A stretch of 32,719 nt of DNA from Hyphomonadaceae bacterium UBA4763 (GCA_002403455.1 DHHV01000048.1:13428-46146), one strand, 5' to 3'; shown: positions 1 through 10,337, counted from the first letter of the stretch. Program-made: numbers and translations. The notes: generated from the letters alone by a model not told the origin.

Positions 1-1
1 C

Positions 2-1114
2 CAGCATCGCGGCTGGTTCCAATCCTCGCTGTTGGAGTCGTGCGCGACACGCGGGCGGGCGCCCTATAAGGGCGTGCTGACCCATGGCTTTGTGCTGGAC
101 GCCAAGGGCTTTAAGATGTCGAAATCGCTCGGCAATACGGTCGAGCCGCAAGAAGTCGCCGAAAAATTCGGCATCGACATTTTGCGTCTATGGGCGGCCT
201 CGATCGATTTCACCGATGATCCGCGGCTCGGTGATGAGATTTTGAAGACGGTCGGTGAAGCCTATCGCAAGCTGCGCAACACGATCCGCTATTTATTGGG
301 CGCGGTAGCAGGTTACGACCCTGCCGAGAGCCCGGTTGATGACGCTGATCTGCCGCTGCTGGAGCGTTATATGCGCGATCGGCTGGCGCGGCTGGATGCA
401 ACGATCCGGGCCGGGTTCATGGCTTATGATTTTCGCAGCGTGTTCGAGGCAGTGCTAACCTTTTGCAGCGTCGATCTGTCCGCGTTTTATTTGGACGTGC
501 GCAAGGATAGCCTTTACTGCGACCGGCCCGATGCGCTGCGGCGGCGGGCGGCGCGGGGGACGATGCGCGCGATTTTGGACCGTTTGCTGGCCTGGCTGGC
601 GCCGATCCTGCCCTTTACCTGCGAGGAAGCGTTTTTGTCCCTGGGGGCGGGGCTGTCGGTGCATTTGACGACCTTGCCGGAAACCCCGGCGCATTGGCGC
701 GATGACGCTTTGGCGGCCCGGTTCGAGCGGCTCTTGCGGGCGCGCGACGTTGTGCTCGGCGCGCTGGAGGTGGAGCGGCGGGAAAAGCGGATTGGCTCGA
801 GCCTCGAGGCGCAAGTGGAGCTGTGGGTGGCGGACCAAAACGCGGCGGCCGATTTTGACGGCGTCGAGCCGGCGGATTTCTTCATCACCAGCGCCGCGCA
901 AGTGCAGGTCGGCGAGGGGCCGGCAGACGCCTTTCGCCTCGCCGACCGGCCGGGGATCGCGGCGCGGATCGCGCCGGCGCGGGGTCGCAAATGCGCGCGG
1001 TCCTGGCGGGTGACGGAAGATGTCGGCGCGGACCCGCGTTATCCGGAGCTGTCGGCGCGCGATGCCGACGCAGTTGCATTCTTGGACGCGCGCGCGCAAG
1101 AGACGATCGCATGA
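2..1114 (+). CDS. ileS: Isoleucine--tRNA ligase, C-terminal part (5' end outside window)
   Basis: This is the C-terminal third of isoleucyl-tRNA synthetase, the cytoplasmic class I enzyme that charges tRNA-Ile. The reading frame is open from base 2 and enters at QHRGWFQSSLL, a conserved IleRS stretch. The class I KMSKS loop follows (codons near 115-130), with the typical MSKSLGN context. The anticodon-binding helical domain comes next (LRLWAASIDF, ending near DRLLAWLAPILPFTCEEAF). The C-terminal module that binds zinc in E. coli keeps its shape (KCARSWRVTEDVGADPRYPEL) but only one of the four usual cysteines; the others are Ser or Asp. From memory, this is a pattern seen in alphaproteobacterial IleRS. 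The stop codon overlaps the lspA start (ATGA), so the two are translationally coupled, as is common for ileS-lspA. The true start lies before the window. Confidence 0.97.
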   Translation, partial: QHRGWFQSSLLESCATRGRAPYKGVLTHGFVLDAKGFKMSKSLGNTVEPQEVAEKFGIDILRLWAASIDFTDDPRLGDEILKTVGEAYRKLRNTIRYLLGAVAGYDPAESPVDDADLPLLERYMRDRLARLDATIRAGFMAYDFRSVFEAVLTFCSVDLSAFYLDVRKDSLYCDRPDALRRRAARGTMRAILDRLLAWLAPILPFTCEEAFLSLGAGLSVHLTTLPETPAHWRDDALAARFERLLRARDVVLGALEVERREKRIGSSLEAQVELWVADQNAAADFDGVEPADFFITSAAQVQVGEGPADAFRLADRPGIAARIAPARGRKCARSWRVTEDVGADPRYPELSARDADAVAFLDARAQETIA

Positions 1115-1653
1115 CGGCCAAGCCTGTGCGCAATCTGTGGTTTTTCCTGATTTCAGGGATAGTGGTCGGGCTCGACCAGGCCAGCAAATATTGGGTGCTG
1201 GAGGTCATCGACCTTGACGTGCTTGGCAAAATCGAGCTGTCGCCGATCTTTGACCTGAGTTTTGTATGGAACAAAGGCGTCAGCTTTGGCGCGCTGGCGG
1301 CGCAGTCGGATATTGCGCGCTATGGCTTGATGGCGCTGTCGGGCGCGATCGCGATTGGATTTGCCGTGTGGCTGACGCAGGCCACGCGCAGGTTCACCGC
1401 GCTGGCGCTGAGTTTGGCGATCGGCGGGGCGATCGGCAATCTGATCGACCGGGCGCGATTTGGGGCGGTCGCCGATTTTTTGGACTTTTCCGGGCTGTAT
1501 TTCCCTTGGGTGTTTAATGTCGCCGATGCGGCGATTACGGTGGGGGCGGCCTTGCTGGCGCTGGAATTTTTGATCTTTGATCGCGACAGCGGCGGAAAAA
1601 GCCGCGAAAAGCCGGCGCGGCAGGACTTGGCGAAGCCGGGCGGGCTGGGCTAG
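1111..1653 (+). CDS. lspA: Lipoprotein signal peptidase (signal peptidase II)
   Basis: LspA is the inner-membrane aspartyl protease that cleaves the signal peptide from diacylglyceryl-modified prolipoproteins. The product is 180 residues, normal for the family, with four hydrophobic segments. The conserved blocks are visible: GLDQASKYW near residue 24, the NLIDR block with the catalytic Asp at about residue 122 (ADFLDF), and FNVADAAI with the second catalytic Asp at about 139. The ATG at 1111 overlaps the ileS stop codon, which fixes the start; an upstream in-frame extension would only run into ileS. Its substrates would include the BamF-like lipoprotein encoded immediately downstream. Confidence 0.97.
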   Translation: MTAKPVRNLWFFLISGIVVGLDQASKYWVLEVIDLDVLGKIELSPIFDLSFVWNKGVSFGALAAQSDIARYGLMALSGAIAIGFAVWLTQATRRFTALALSLAIGGAIGNLIDRARFGAVADFLDFSGLYFPWVFNVADAAITVGAALLALEFLIFDRDSGGKSREKPARQDLAKPGGLG

Positions 1654-1681
1654 ACTATTTTTTGGTTGAAGGATGAAGCGC

Positions 1682-2233
1682 ATGTCGTCTCGCGTATGGG
1701 TATTGGCCGTGGCGGCCGCGTCAATCAGCGTCAGCGGCTGTGCGACCGTGGCGCGGCAATTGGGTTTTTCCAATTCGGCGCCGGACGAGTTCCGCGTGGT
1801 AACGAAAGCCCCGCTGACCATCCCGCCAGATTATAATATCCGCCCACCGGCCCCGGGTGAGGTCAATCCAGACGCCGTGTCGCCGGGCCGCGCGGCGCGC
1901 GTCGCGGTGTTTGGCGAGCAGGTCGGCCAAGCCGCGAGCGAAGGCGAGAAGTTATTCGTGCGCCGGGCCGGCGCCGCCGCCGTTGACCCTGGCATTCGCG
2001 CGTTGCTCGACCGCGAAGAAGGCGACATCGCGCGCAAAAACGCGTCCTTTAGCAATCGCGTTTTGAATTTTGGCTTGCCGGTGGCGGTGGCGCCGACCGA
2101 GCCGCAGGTCGATCCGGCGGGCGAAGCGGCGCGGCTGCAGCGGGAAAAAGAGCTGGTCGAGAACGCGACCGGCGGCAAGGAAGTCAAAATCACCCGCAAT
2201 CGCGGCGCCGGCTTTAAATTGCCGGGACTGTGA
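1682..2233 (+). CDS. DUF3035 / BamF-like outer-membrane lipoprotein
   Basis: This is a 183-residue predicted lipoprotein. The N-terminal signal is short and hydrophobic and ends in a lipobox (SVSGC), so the Cys is the likely lipidation site. The mature N-terminus carries PDEFRVVTKAPLTIPPDYNIRPP, the signature of DUF3035. Pfam links this family to the BamC-like BamF subunit of the alphaproteobacterial beta-barrel assembly machinery. The rest is charged and low in recognisable motifs. There are two possible starts. The ATG at 1673 directly abuts the aagg sequence, whereas the ATG at 1682 has that purine run about nine bases upstream, so 1682 is preferred. The gene follows lspA by about 30 bases and probably shares its transcript. 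The family call is firm; a role in the BAM complex is inferred from family knowledge. Confidence 0.85.
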   Translation: MSSRVWVLAVAAASISVSGCATVARQLGFSNSAPDEFRVVTKAPLTIPPDYNIRPPAPGEVNPDAVSPGRAARVAVFGEQVGQAASEGEKLFVRRAGAAAVDPGIRALLDREEGDIARKNASFSNRVLNFGLPVAVAPTEPQVDPAGEAARLQREKELVENATGGKEVKITRNRGAGFKLPGL

Positions 2234-2248
2234 GGGTGGCGTCTGTGA

Positions 2249-2268
2249 CGCGGTATTTAGATACCGCG
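2249..2268. repeat. Perfect 8-bp stem-loop between bamF-like and amidase genes
   Basis: CGCGGTAT and ATACCGCG form a perfect 8-bp stem around a TTAG loop, 15 bases after the BamF-like stop codon and about 30 bases before the amidase ATG. No T-tract follows, so it is not a canonical intrinsic terminator. It may be an mRNA-processing or attenuating hairpin. Confidence 0.4.
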
Positions 2269-2300
2269 CGCGAAAATGATCGTCTGGCGTCGAGCCGATC

Positions 2301-3005
2301 ATGATTGACGCTCATCGCGCGCCAATTTTGCACCCTTCGCCGAATTTCGATGCGCGCGATTGCGCCGTCGATATGCTGGTCCTGCATTACACCGGCATGG
2401 AAAATGCAGACGCGGCGCTGGTGCGGCTCTGCGATCCGGCGGCCAAGGTCTCGGCGCATTATGTCGTGAGGGAAGATGGGCAGACCTTCAGCCTTGTGCC
2501 GGAGACGGCGCGGGCCTGGCATGCCGGGGTTTCGTTTTGGCGGGGCGCGCGCAATATCAATGCGCGCTCGATCGGGATCGAGATCGTCAATGGCGGCCAT
2601 GATTTTGGCTTGCCGGCCTTTCCAGAGGCGCAAATCGCGGCGGTGATCGACCTGATCGCGGCGATCCGCGGGCGCTGGGCGATCCCCGATCGCAATATTG
2701 TCGGCCATAGCGATGTGGCGCCGGGGCGAAAGCTCGACCCCGGCGAGCGTTTTCCCTGGCAAAGCTTGGCGGCGGCGGGCCATGGGCTATGGCCGGATGT
2801 GATGGCGGAAGACAGCGCCGATCCGCTTGGCGATCTGGCGCGGATTGGCTATGGGCCGGCGCCGCTTGACGATGCGGGCCACGCGGCGGCGGTGATTTTT
2901 GCGTTTTCGCAGCGTTTTCGCTCCCACGCGCCGACGTCAACGCTGGACGCCGATCTGCGGGCGCGGATCTGCGCGGTCGCTGGTCTGGCGGAAGCCGCAC
3001 GTTGA
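2301..3005 (+). CDS. N-acetylmuramoyl-L-alanine amidase (Amidase_2, AmpD-like) with peptidoglycan-binding-like tail
   Basis: This is a zinc-dependent amidase that cuts the bond between N-acetylmuramic acid and L-Ala in muropeptides. Residues 20-155 form the Amidase_2 fold. The predicted zinc ligands are His29 (VLHYTG), His136 (GHSDVAPGRK) and Asp146 (KLDPGE), with Glu94 (SIGIEI) as the likely catalytic residue. The C-terminal 60 residues (IGYG, AVIFAFSQRFR, LDADLRARI) resemble a PG_binding_1 repeat, the AmiD-like domain order. Unlike AmiD it has no signal peptide or lipobox. A cytoplasmic muropeptide-recycling role like AmpD is therefore more likely, although nothing in the window shows a linked beta-lactamase circuit. 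No strong ribosome-binding site precedes the ATG. Confidence 0.9.
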   Translation: MIDAHRAPILHPSPNFDARDCAVDMLVLHYTGMENADAALVRLCDPAAKVSAHYVVREDGQTFSLVPETARAWHAGVSFWRGARNINARSIGIEIVNGGHDFGLPAFPEAQIAAVIDLIAAIRGRWAIPDRNIVGHSDVAPGRKLDPGERFPWQSLAAAGHGLWPDVMAEDSADPLGDLARIGYGPAPLDDAGHAAAVIFAFSQRFRSHAPTSTLDADLRARICAVAGLAEAAR

Positions 3006-3087
3006 GATGCGGTTATTGCGCGCGCCGGCCTTGCGCTGACGACCGCAAACGCGGCATAGACGGCGAACGCGCTTGGAAGTTGTGTTG

Positions 3088-3429
3088 ATGATGAAAACCC
3101 TGTTTGAGCGGCTATGGACCTTTGACACCCTGTTTGGCCCGCGCCTGGTGCGCTGGGTTTATCTTGCCGGGTTGATCGCTTTGGGGCTGACATCGCTTTA
3201 TTGGATGTTTAGCGGGTTTTCGACTGGGGCGAGTTTTACCAGCGGTCTCGGCGGGATTTTGCTGGGCGTGGTGATTTTTGTCGCCGGCGGCATTGTCTGG
3301 CGCTTTACCTGCGAATTTACCTTGGTGCTGTTCCAGATCCACGAGCGGATTTCGCGGCTGGTCGAATTGGCCGAACGCGCCGAACCTTACGAGGCCGAGC
3401 TCGAATTGAACGCCGAGCGGCAGCGCTAA
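3088..3429 (+). CDS. DUF4282 domain membrane protein
   Basis: This is a 113-residue protein with two transmembrane segments (about residues 22-45 and 55-80) joined by a short Gly-rich stretch, ending in an acidic, probably helical tail (LVELAERAEPYEAELEL). It matches the layout of the DUF4282 family, small bacterial inner-membrane proteins without an assigned activity. Two adjacent ATG codons occur. The first, at 3088, has a ggaag motif eight bases upstream and is chosen. The following SDR gene starts 15 bases after the stop, so the two may be co-transcribed. Confidence 0.75.
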   Translation: MMKTLFERLWTFDTLFGPRLVRWVYLAGLIALGLTSLYWMFSGFSTGASFTSGLGGILLGVVIFVAGGIVWRFTCEFTLVLFQIHERISRLVELAERAEPYEAELELNAERQR

Positions 3430-3444
3430 TCGGATTTTCCCACG

Positions 3445-4233
3445 ATGCGGATGAATGTCGCGATCATCACCGGCGGCGCGAAAGGCATTGGCTTGGCCTG
3501 CGTGCGGCGCTTCGTCGAGGACGGCTTTCACGTCGTTTTGGCCGATATTGACGGCGAGGCCGGTAAAAAAGCGGTTGGTGAGTTCCGCGACCGCGTGCGC
3601 TTCGTGCAATGCGACGTTGCCGAGCGGTTGGATTTGCGCAATCTGCTGACGGCGACCTTGAACGCCTTTGGTCGGGTCGATGTGTTGATCAACAATGCCG
3701 GGATTGCGCGGCGCGCGGCGGCGGTTGACCTCGGCCTCGAAGATTTTGACGATGTGCTGGCGGTCAATGTGCGCGCGCCCTTTGTGCTGTCGCAAATGGT
3801 GGCGCGGCAAATGCAGGCGCAGATCGAGGCGGAAGCCGCGAGCGTCAGCGACGAAACCCGCGATTACGCCATTATCAACATGTCCTCGATCAACGCCGTC
3901 ATGGCGATTCCGAACAATTTGGCCTATTCGGTGTCGAAAGGCGCGCTCAATCAATTGACGACGGCGCTGGCGATCGAGCTCGCGCCGCTGGGCGTTCGGG
4001 TCAATGCAATCGGCCCGGGCAGCGTCGGGACGGATTTGCTGCAAGCGGTGATCGCCAAGGACAAAGTCATGCGCGGCAAATTGCTGGCGCGGACGCCGCT
4101 CGGGCGGATCGCCGACACGAGCGAAATTGCGGCGGTGGCGGCGTTTTTGGCTTCGCCCGACGCGCGCTATGTCACCGGGCAATGTCTTTATGTCGATGGC
4201 GGGCGCTTGGCGTTGAATACGTGGATGGAGTAG
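3445..4233 (+). CDS. SDR-family NAD(P)-dependent oxidoreductase (3-oxoacyl-ACP reductase-like)
   Basis: This is a classical short-chain dehydrogenase/reductase of 262 residues. The N-terminal cofactor loop is TGGAKGIG (residues 9-16), followed by the acidic residue of LADID at the end of beta-2, which suggests NAD(H) preference. The structural NNAG motif, the catalytic Ser (NMSSINAV), the YSVSK pair (Tyr and Lys) and the YVDGG C-terminal motif are all present. A region of about 14 residues (QIEAEAASVSDETRD) before the catalytic strand is longer than in most family members. The substrate cannot be told from sequence. It is the last gene of the + strand run before the decayed toxin-antitoxin patch. 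Confidence 0.9.
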   Translation: MRMNVAIITGGAKGIGLACVRRFVEDGFHVVLADIDGEAGKKAVGEFRDRVRFVQCDVAERLDLRNLLTATLNAFGRVDVLINNAGIARRAAAVDLGLEDFDDVLAVNVRAPFVLSQMVARQMQAQIEAEAASVSDETRDYAIINMSSINAVMAIPNNLAYSVSKGALNQLTTALAIELAPLGVRVNAIGPGSVGTDLLQAVIAKDKVMRGKLLARTPLGRIADTSEIAAVAAFLASPDARYVTGQCLYVDGGRLALNTWME

Positions 4234-4291
4234 GGGTCGCCTCTCCGTCCCAAAGTTCGGTCAAGATTTTATTTACTGCTGTCCAAAAATT

Positions 4292-4354
4292 TTATCCGTA
4301 GCAACCAGTTTCATTAAACAAGATCGCCACACGCGCCCATGTAGCGATTATCAT
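4292..4354 (-). pseudogene. Truncated vapC toxin relic (PIN-domain N-terminus only)
   Basis: Immediately after vapB, an ATG overlaps the vapB stop codon (ATGA), the usual vapBC junction. It opens a 20-codon frame reading MIIATWARVAILFNE and then diverging to a TAA. VapC proteins typically begin MII-D-T-S-A-L-V-A-I-L-x-x-E, so the match is position by position. Two changes stand out: the first catalytic PIN Asp (position 4) is Ala, and the following Ser is Trp. The frame stops at codon 21 and no further PIN sequence could be recognised in the 60 bases before the SDR gene. This is read as a deleted and inactivated toxin. The match rests on about 15 residues and was made by eye. Confidence 0.55.
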
Positions 4355-4611
4355 CCAATCGGAATTCCCTGATTATTATACCTGAGAATTTCGTCGTCGC
4401 TGCGGTTATCCCCAATAGGTAAAGAAGCGCAATAAATTGCAATCTCCTCTATCTCCTGCAAAAGATGTGCGTTGACGGCGCGCCGGCGTTCTTCCAATGC
4501 GAGACGCATGCTCAACGCTTCAACAATGACTTCAGTGATGCTTTGGCCGGTTTGCTTGGCCAGCTCGCGCGCCATCCGATCGGCGCGTGGATCCTTGATG
4601 CTGAGCGTCAT
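4351..4611 (-). CDS. vapB: VapB-type antitoxin (Rv0623/PSK-type transcription factor family)
   Basis: This is an 86-residue protein starting MTLSIKDPRADRMARELA, the hallmark of the PSK_trans_fac/VapB antitoxin family. A short N-terminal beta-strand and helices form the DNA-binding dimer. The C-terminus (DDEILRYNNQGIPIG) is the typical toxin-binding tail of this family (DDEILGYDxxGLP). VapB normally neutralises the PIN-domain RNase VapC and represses its own operon. Here the partner gene directly downstream is reduced to a 20-codon relic, so the antitoxin appears orphaned. Its local sequence is less GC-rich than the flanking genes, consistent with acquired DNA. A 75-base inverted repeat lies just upstream of the start. 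Confidence 0.85.
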   Translation of the reverse strand: MTLSIKDPRADRMARELAKQTGQSITEVIVEALSMRLALEERRRAVNAHLLQEIEEIAIYCASLPIGDNRSDDEILRYNNQGIPIG

Positions 4612-4632
4612 CCTGGTAGCCTAATTATCCCA

Positions 4633-4707
4633 AGTGGAGCCGCCCAATCATTCGCATCCCGGGCTGGGCCAAGCGTCGAAGCGAATGATTGGTCCAAAAG
4701 CTCCACT
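4633..4707. repeat. Two-part long inverted repeat upstream of vapB
   Basis: CCAATCATTCGC (4644-4655) is perfectly complementary to GCGAATGATTGG (4681-4692). Outside it, AGTGGAGC (4633-4640) pairs with GCTCCACT (4700-4707). The two stems are nested around a 25-base loop and separated by unpaired bulges of 3 and 7 bases. The element starts 22 bases before the vapB start codon and lies between gyrB and vapB. It could be an operator for VapB, an mRNA hairpin at the gyrB 3' end, or a small mobile-element scar. No T-tract or target-site duplication was recognised. The remaining stretch, 4708-4840, holds no recognisable gene. Confidence 0.7.
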
Positions 4708-4840
4708 GCAATCAAAGATTTTTAGTTGCTCTTTTGTTCCGGACATTTGCCCGACGTGGATGCCGAAACGGGAAGCAAGTGTCAGGAACGAACCACTAAA
4801 GGCAGAGTGCCAGCAATCGTCCTTCCGGTAAAGCGTGCGC

Positions 4841-7267
<2,427 letters not shown>

Positions 7268-7401
7268 GCGACTGTCTTATCGATCGCCGCGCCGTAATCC
7301 AAGCTTCACGTCAGCCACGAGGCCTTGCTTGCGTTATTTTGCAGCGCGGCGTGACCGCTGCGCCGCGCCGTGATAGGTCATCCGCCTTGGGAGGAAAAAA
7401 C

Positions 7402-7755
7402 ATGAATTATGTCGATGGGTTCGTGCTGGCGGTGCCGGCCGACAAGAAAGACGCCTATATCGCGCATGCGCGGCATTTTGGCGACATCTTCAAGGAATAT
7501 GGCGCGCTGGGCGTCGTCGAATGCTGGGGCGATGATGTCCCGGAGGGCAAGCTGACCTCGTTTCCGATGGCGGTCAAATGCGAGCCGGGCGAAGTCGTGG
7601 TGTTTTCGTGGATCACCTGGCCCTCGCAGGCCTTGCGCGCCGAGGCCTGGAAGAAAATGGAGACCGACCCGCGCATGGCGCCGACCAGCATGGCCGGCAT
7701 TTTCGACGGCAAACGCATGATCTATGGCGGTTTTACGCCGATCGTGGAAATGTAG
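7402..7755 (+). CDS. DUF1428 domain protein (YbaA-like)
   Basis: This is a 117-residue protein beginning MNYVDGFVLAVPADKKDAY. It matches the DUF1428 family, small dimeric alpha/beta-barrel (ferredoxin-like) proteins such as E. coli YbaA, whose activity is unknown. Family features visible are the VVECWGDDVPEGK block, the VVFSWITWPS block and the C-terminal MIYGGFTPIVE. The start at 7402 is supported by a good ribosome-binding site (gggagg, about eight bases upstream); a longer in-frame extension upstream lacks such support. The gene is divergent from gyrB across 134 bases. It is convergent with the TolC-family gene, whose stop lies only four bases away. Confidence 0.9.
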   Translation: MNYVDGFVLAVPADKKDAYIAHARHFGDIFKEYGALGVVECWGDDVPEGKLTSFPMAVKCEPGEVVVFSWITWPSQALRAEAWKKMETDPRMAPTSMAGIFDGKRMIYGGFTPIVEM

Positions 7756-7758
7756 GCG

Positions 7759-9297
7759 TTACATTGGCGGCTGCGCCATGTCGGCGATCCGCAAGCGGTC
7801 GAGATCGACAATGGCGGCGTCATAATTGGCGCGCGCGATACGGGCTTGCAATTCGGCGAAATGATAGCGGATGCGGGCGTCGGCGGCGGTTTCCTCGCGC
7901 ACATTGACGACGAAGAAGTCGCTGGCGCCGATCTCAAAGCGGCGACGCTCGGCATTGGTCATGGTGTCGGATTGAACGACGTCTTGGGCGGCGAGATCTA
8001 CCAGCTCGCCGGCCGCTTCCAATTCGACGAGGATATTGCGCAGCTCGATCTCGATCTGATCGGCCAAGCGGCGCTGACGTTGAATGAGGGCGTCGCGTTC
8101 GGCCTCGGCCTTGGCGAGCTTGCCGATCGCCCCGCGCTGTTGAAAGGGCACGCTGAATTTGAAGGCGATGATCGTGTCGGTTGAATCGCGCGAGATGCCG
8201 CCCTCGGCGACCGCGCCGACATCGCGGGACACCTCGAAATTGACGTCCAAGCGCGGCTTGAGCTCGTTCTTGCTCAGCGCGATGGTGTTTTTGGCCCGCT
8301 GCAGCGCCAGACGCAGGCCCGCCAGCTCTGGCCGGCGCGCGAGCGCGTCCGGCACGGTGGTCGTCTCCACAAGCGCCCAATCGCGGGCGATCTGGGCGCT
8401 GTCGACCGCGATCGGATCGGCCGGCGGCAAAAACTGCGGCTCCGGGACGATCGGCGCGCCGGCCGCATCGCGCAGGTAAAACGAGAGCTGGTTGGCGGCG
8501 GCGGCAAAATCGCGCTGCGCTTGCGCGACCAGGATTTGCCGGCGGGTGATGTTTTGGCGGTTCTCGGTAACGGCGATTTCCGGGAGCGCGCCGCGCTCGA
8601 CCTGGCGGATCAAACCCGCTTCGCGCCGCAACGCAATGTCGAGCAGATCTTGATAGACCTGCCATTGCCGGCCGAGCGCGACCCAGCGCCAATAGGAAAT
8701 CAGCGCTTGGCGCTGAATGCCGATGCTGGTCAGCCAAAAGTCAAGGCGGGCTTGTCGCGCGGCGATATCGGCGTCGAGCACGCCAAACCGGCGCGGGTCG
8801 ATCTCGCGATCGCGCAGCAGCGAGAAAAACGCGCCGATTTTGAACTCGCCGCCCGTATTGGTGAAATTGATGTCCTCATAAATCGGAAACGATCCATCCG
8901 AGATCTTATAGCCGCCATAAATCGTGCCGTTGAACGCGCCGATATTGCGCCGCACATCGGTGTTCAGGATCGAGCCGTCCCAAAAGCCGGTGACGCGCGA
9001 AAAGCCGTCGGCCGAAAAGATGACGTCAAAGGCGCCTTGCGCGCTCAATGCGCCGCCTTGCGCGGCGCGGATCTCGGCGAGCCGCGCCAGAATGTCGGGC
9101 GCCGAGGCGGAGGAGGCGTCGAGCACGGTTTCCGGCGTCAGCGGCGCCGGCGCGCTATCCGCCGGCCGCGGCGGCGACGCCTGTTGGGCCTGCGGTGCGC
9201 CATAAATCGGCGCTTGCGCCTGCGACGGCGCAACCAGGGCGGCAGGGACGACGGCCATTGCCGCCGCCAGCGCGGCTTGCCGAAAGGGAGGAGTCAT
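7759..9297 (-). CDS. TolC-family outer-membrane export channel
   Basis: This is a 512-residue outer-membrane efflux protein, the channel component of a type I secretion or efflux system. A signal peptide (AALAAAMAVVPAALVAPSQAQA) is followed by a Pro/Ala-rich linker and the long heptad-rich helices of the OEP fold. Typical segments are RQARLDFWLTSIGIQRQALI, a repeated long helical unit near ALQRAKNTIALSKNELKPRLDV, and FEVSRDVG with strand-like sequence. A second OEP helical hairpin follows (AEAERDALIQRQRRLADQIEIE). It is the third gene of a - strand operon, and its ATG overlaps the HlyD stop (ATGA), indicating translational coupling. No cargo gene with RTX repeats lies in the window. Confidence 0.9.
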   Translation of the reverse strand: MTPPFRQAALAAAMAVVPAALVAPSQAQAPIYGAPQAQQASPPRPADSAPAPLTPETVLDASSASAPDILARLAEIRAAQGGALSAQGAFDVIFSADGFSRVTGFWDGSILNTDVRRNIGAFNGTIYGGYKISDGSFPIYEDINFTNTGGEFKIGAFFSLLRDREIDPRRFGVLDADIAARQARLDFWLTSIGIQRQALISYWRWVALGRQWQVYQDLLDIALRREAGLIRQVERGALPEIAVTENRQNITRRQILVAQAQRDFAAAANQLSFYLRDAAGAPIVPEPQFLPPADPIAVDSAQIARDWALVETTTVPDALARRPELAGLRLALQRAKNTIALSKNELKPRLDVNFEVSRDVGAVAEGGISRDSTDTIIAFKFSVPFQQRGAIGKLAKAEAERDALIQRQRRLADQIEIELRNILVELEAAGELVDLAAQDVVQSDTMTNAERRRFEIGASDFFVVNVREETAADARIRYHFAELQARIARANYDAAIVDLDRLRIADMAQPPM

Positions 9298-10337
9298 CCG
9301 GCGCTCGATGCGCCGCCGGCGCTGCGGGGCTCGACCGGAAAAGAGGGCGGGAAATTGTTTAATTGCCGCCAGACCTCATAGCCTACAGTCACCGTTTCCA
9401 GCAGGATCCAACCGCGCACGCCAGCGCCAAACCGGATGAAGCGCTCATCCGGCCATTTTTCGATTTCGGTGTTGTCTTCGCGCACCAGCACCCGGAAGCG
9501 GCCATTGGTCTGGGCGGAGGGATCGATGCTGAGCACCTCGCCGCCAAAAGTGCCGACGGCGACCGAGGGCCAGCCGGAGAATTGCACGGCGGGCCAGCCT
9601 TCAAATTGCAGGCGGACTTTGGCGCCGGGCGTCACCAGCGCAATGTCGCGGCCGTCGACATACATCTCAACGACGCGTTGCGGCCGTTCGGGCACAAAGG
9701 TCGCCAGCACATCGCCGGCGCTGACGACGGTGGCGACGTCGCCGGCATTGACGCTGAGGATCATGCCGGCGCGCGGGGCCTCGACGATTTGCACCGATTG
9801 GCGCGAGAGATTGACGTCGACGCGGTTCAATTCGGCGGCGGCCTCGGCGACGCTGGCCCGCATTTGTTGGACGCGGATTTGGGCCTGTTCATAATCGCGG
9901 CGGGCGGCGAGGCCCTCTTGGAACAGCTCGCGCATGCGGGTTTCGTCGAGCTGGGCGGTGCGCATGGCGGCTTGCGCGGCTTGTAATTTGGCGACGACCT
10001 GGCCGCGTTCGGCGCGCAGCCGCTCGAGCAATAGGGGGTCATTATCGACAATTTTGACGATCGGATCGCCGGCTTTTACAACGCTGCCGTCCTGGACATA
10101 CCATTCTTCAATCCGCCCGGAGACGAGCGCGTTGATGTTTTGCTGGCGGTCATTGGGATTGAGCGCCGTGACAACGCCCGCGCCCGACGTGGTCTGCACC
10201 CAAGGGGTATAAGCCGCAAAGGCGGTCACCGCCGCGATGGTCAGCGTCACCATCCAGGCGATCACGCGGATCGTGTTGGGCGTGCGGATCGATTTAAGGG
10301 TCTGGAAATGCTCCAGATGTTCGGCGCGAAACGGCAT
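9294..10337 (-). CDS. HlyD-family periplasmic adaptor (membrane fusion protein)
   Basis: This is a 347-residue adaptor that would link the inner-membrane exporter to the TolC-like channel. One N-terminal transmembrane segment (about residues 24-46) is followed by a lipoyl-like half (NINALVSGRIEEWYVQDGSVVKAGDPIVKI). A coiled-coil hairpin covers about residues 100-175, and the second lipoyl half (VEAPRAGMILSVNAGDVATVVSAGDVLATFVP) is followed by the beta-barrel domain. The start has a clear gggagg ribosome-binding site six bases upstream. The gene lies 10 bases after the ABC gene and overlaps the TolC gene by four bases, so the three form one operon. A C-terminal Pro/Ser/Gly-rich tail is unusual but short. 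Confidence 0.9.
   Translation of the reverse strand: MPFRAEHLEHFQTLKSIRTPNTIRVIAWMVTLTIAAVTAFAAYTPWVQTTSGAGVVTALNPNDRQQNINALVSGRIEEWYVQDGSVVKAGDPIVKIVDNDPLLLERLRAERGQVVAKLQAAQAAMRTAQLDETRMRELFQEGLAARRDYEQAQIRVQQMRASVAEAAAELNRVDVNLSRQSVQIVEAPRAGMILSVNAGDVATVVSAGDVLATFVPERPQRVVEMYVDGRDIALVTPGAKVRLQFEGWPAVQFSGWPSVAVGTFGGEVLSIDPSAQTNGRFRVLVREDNTEIEKWPDERFIRFGAGVRGWILLETVTVGYEVWRQLNNFPPSFPVEPRSAGGASSAG

Noticed and set aside
3112..4182. A 356-codon open frame on the - strand
   Set aside because: It mirrors the SDR and DUF4282 genes, has the Arg/His/Gln-rich composition of a shadow frame, and carries no domain.
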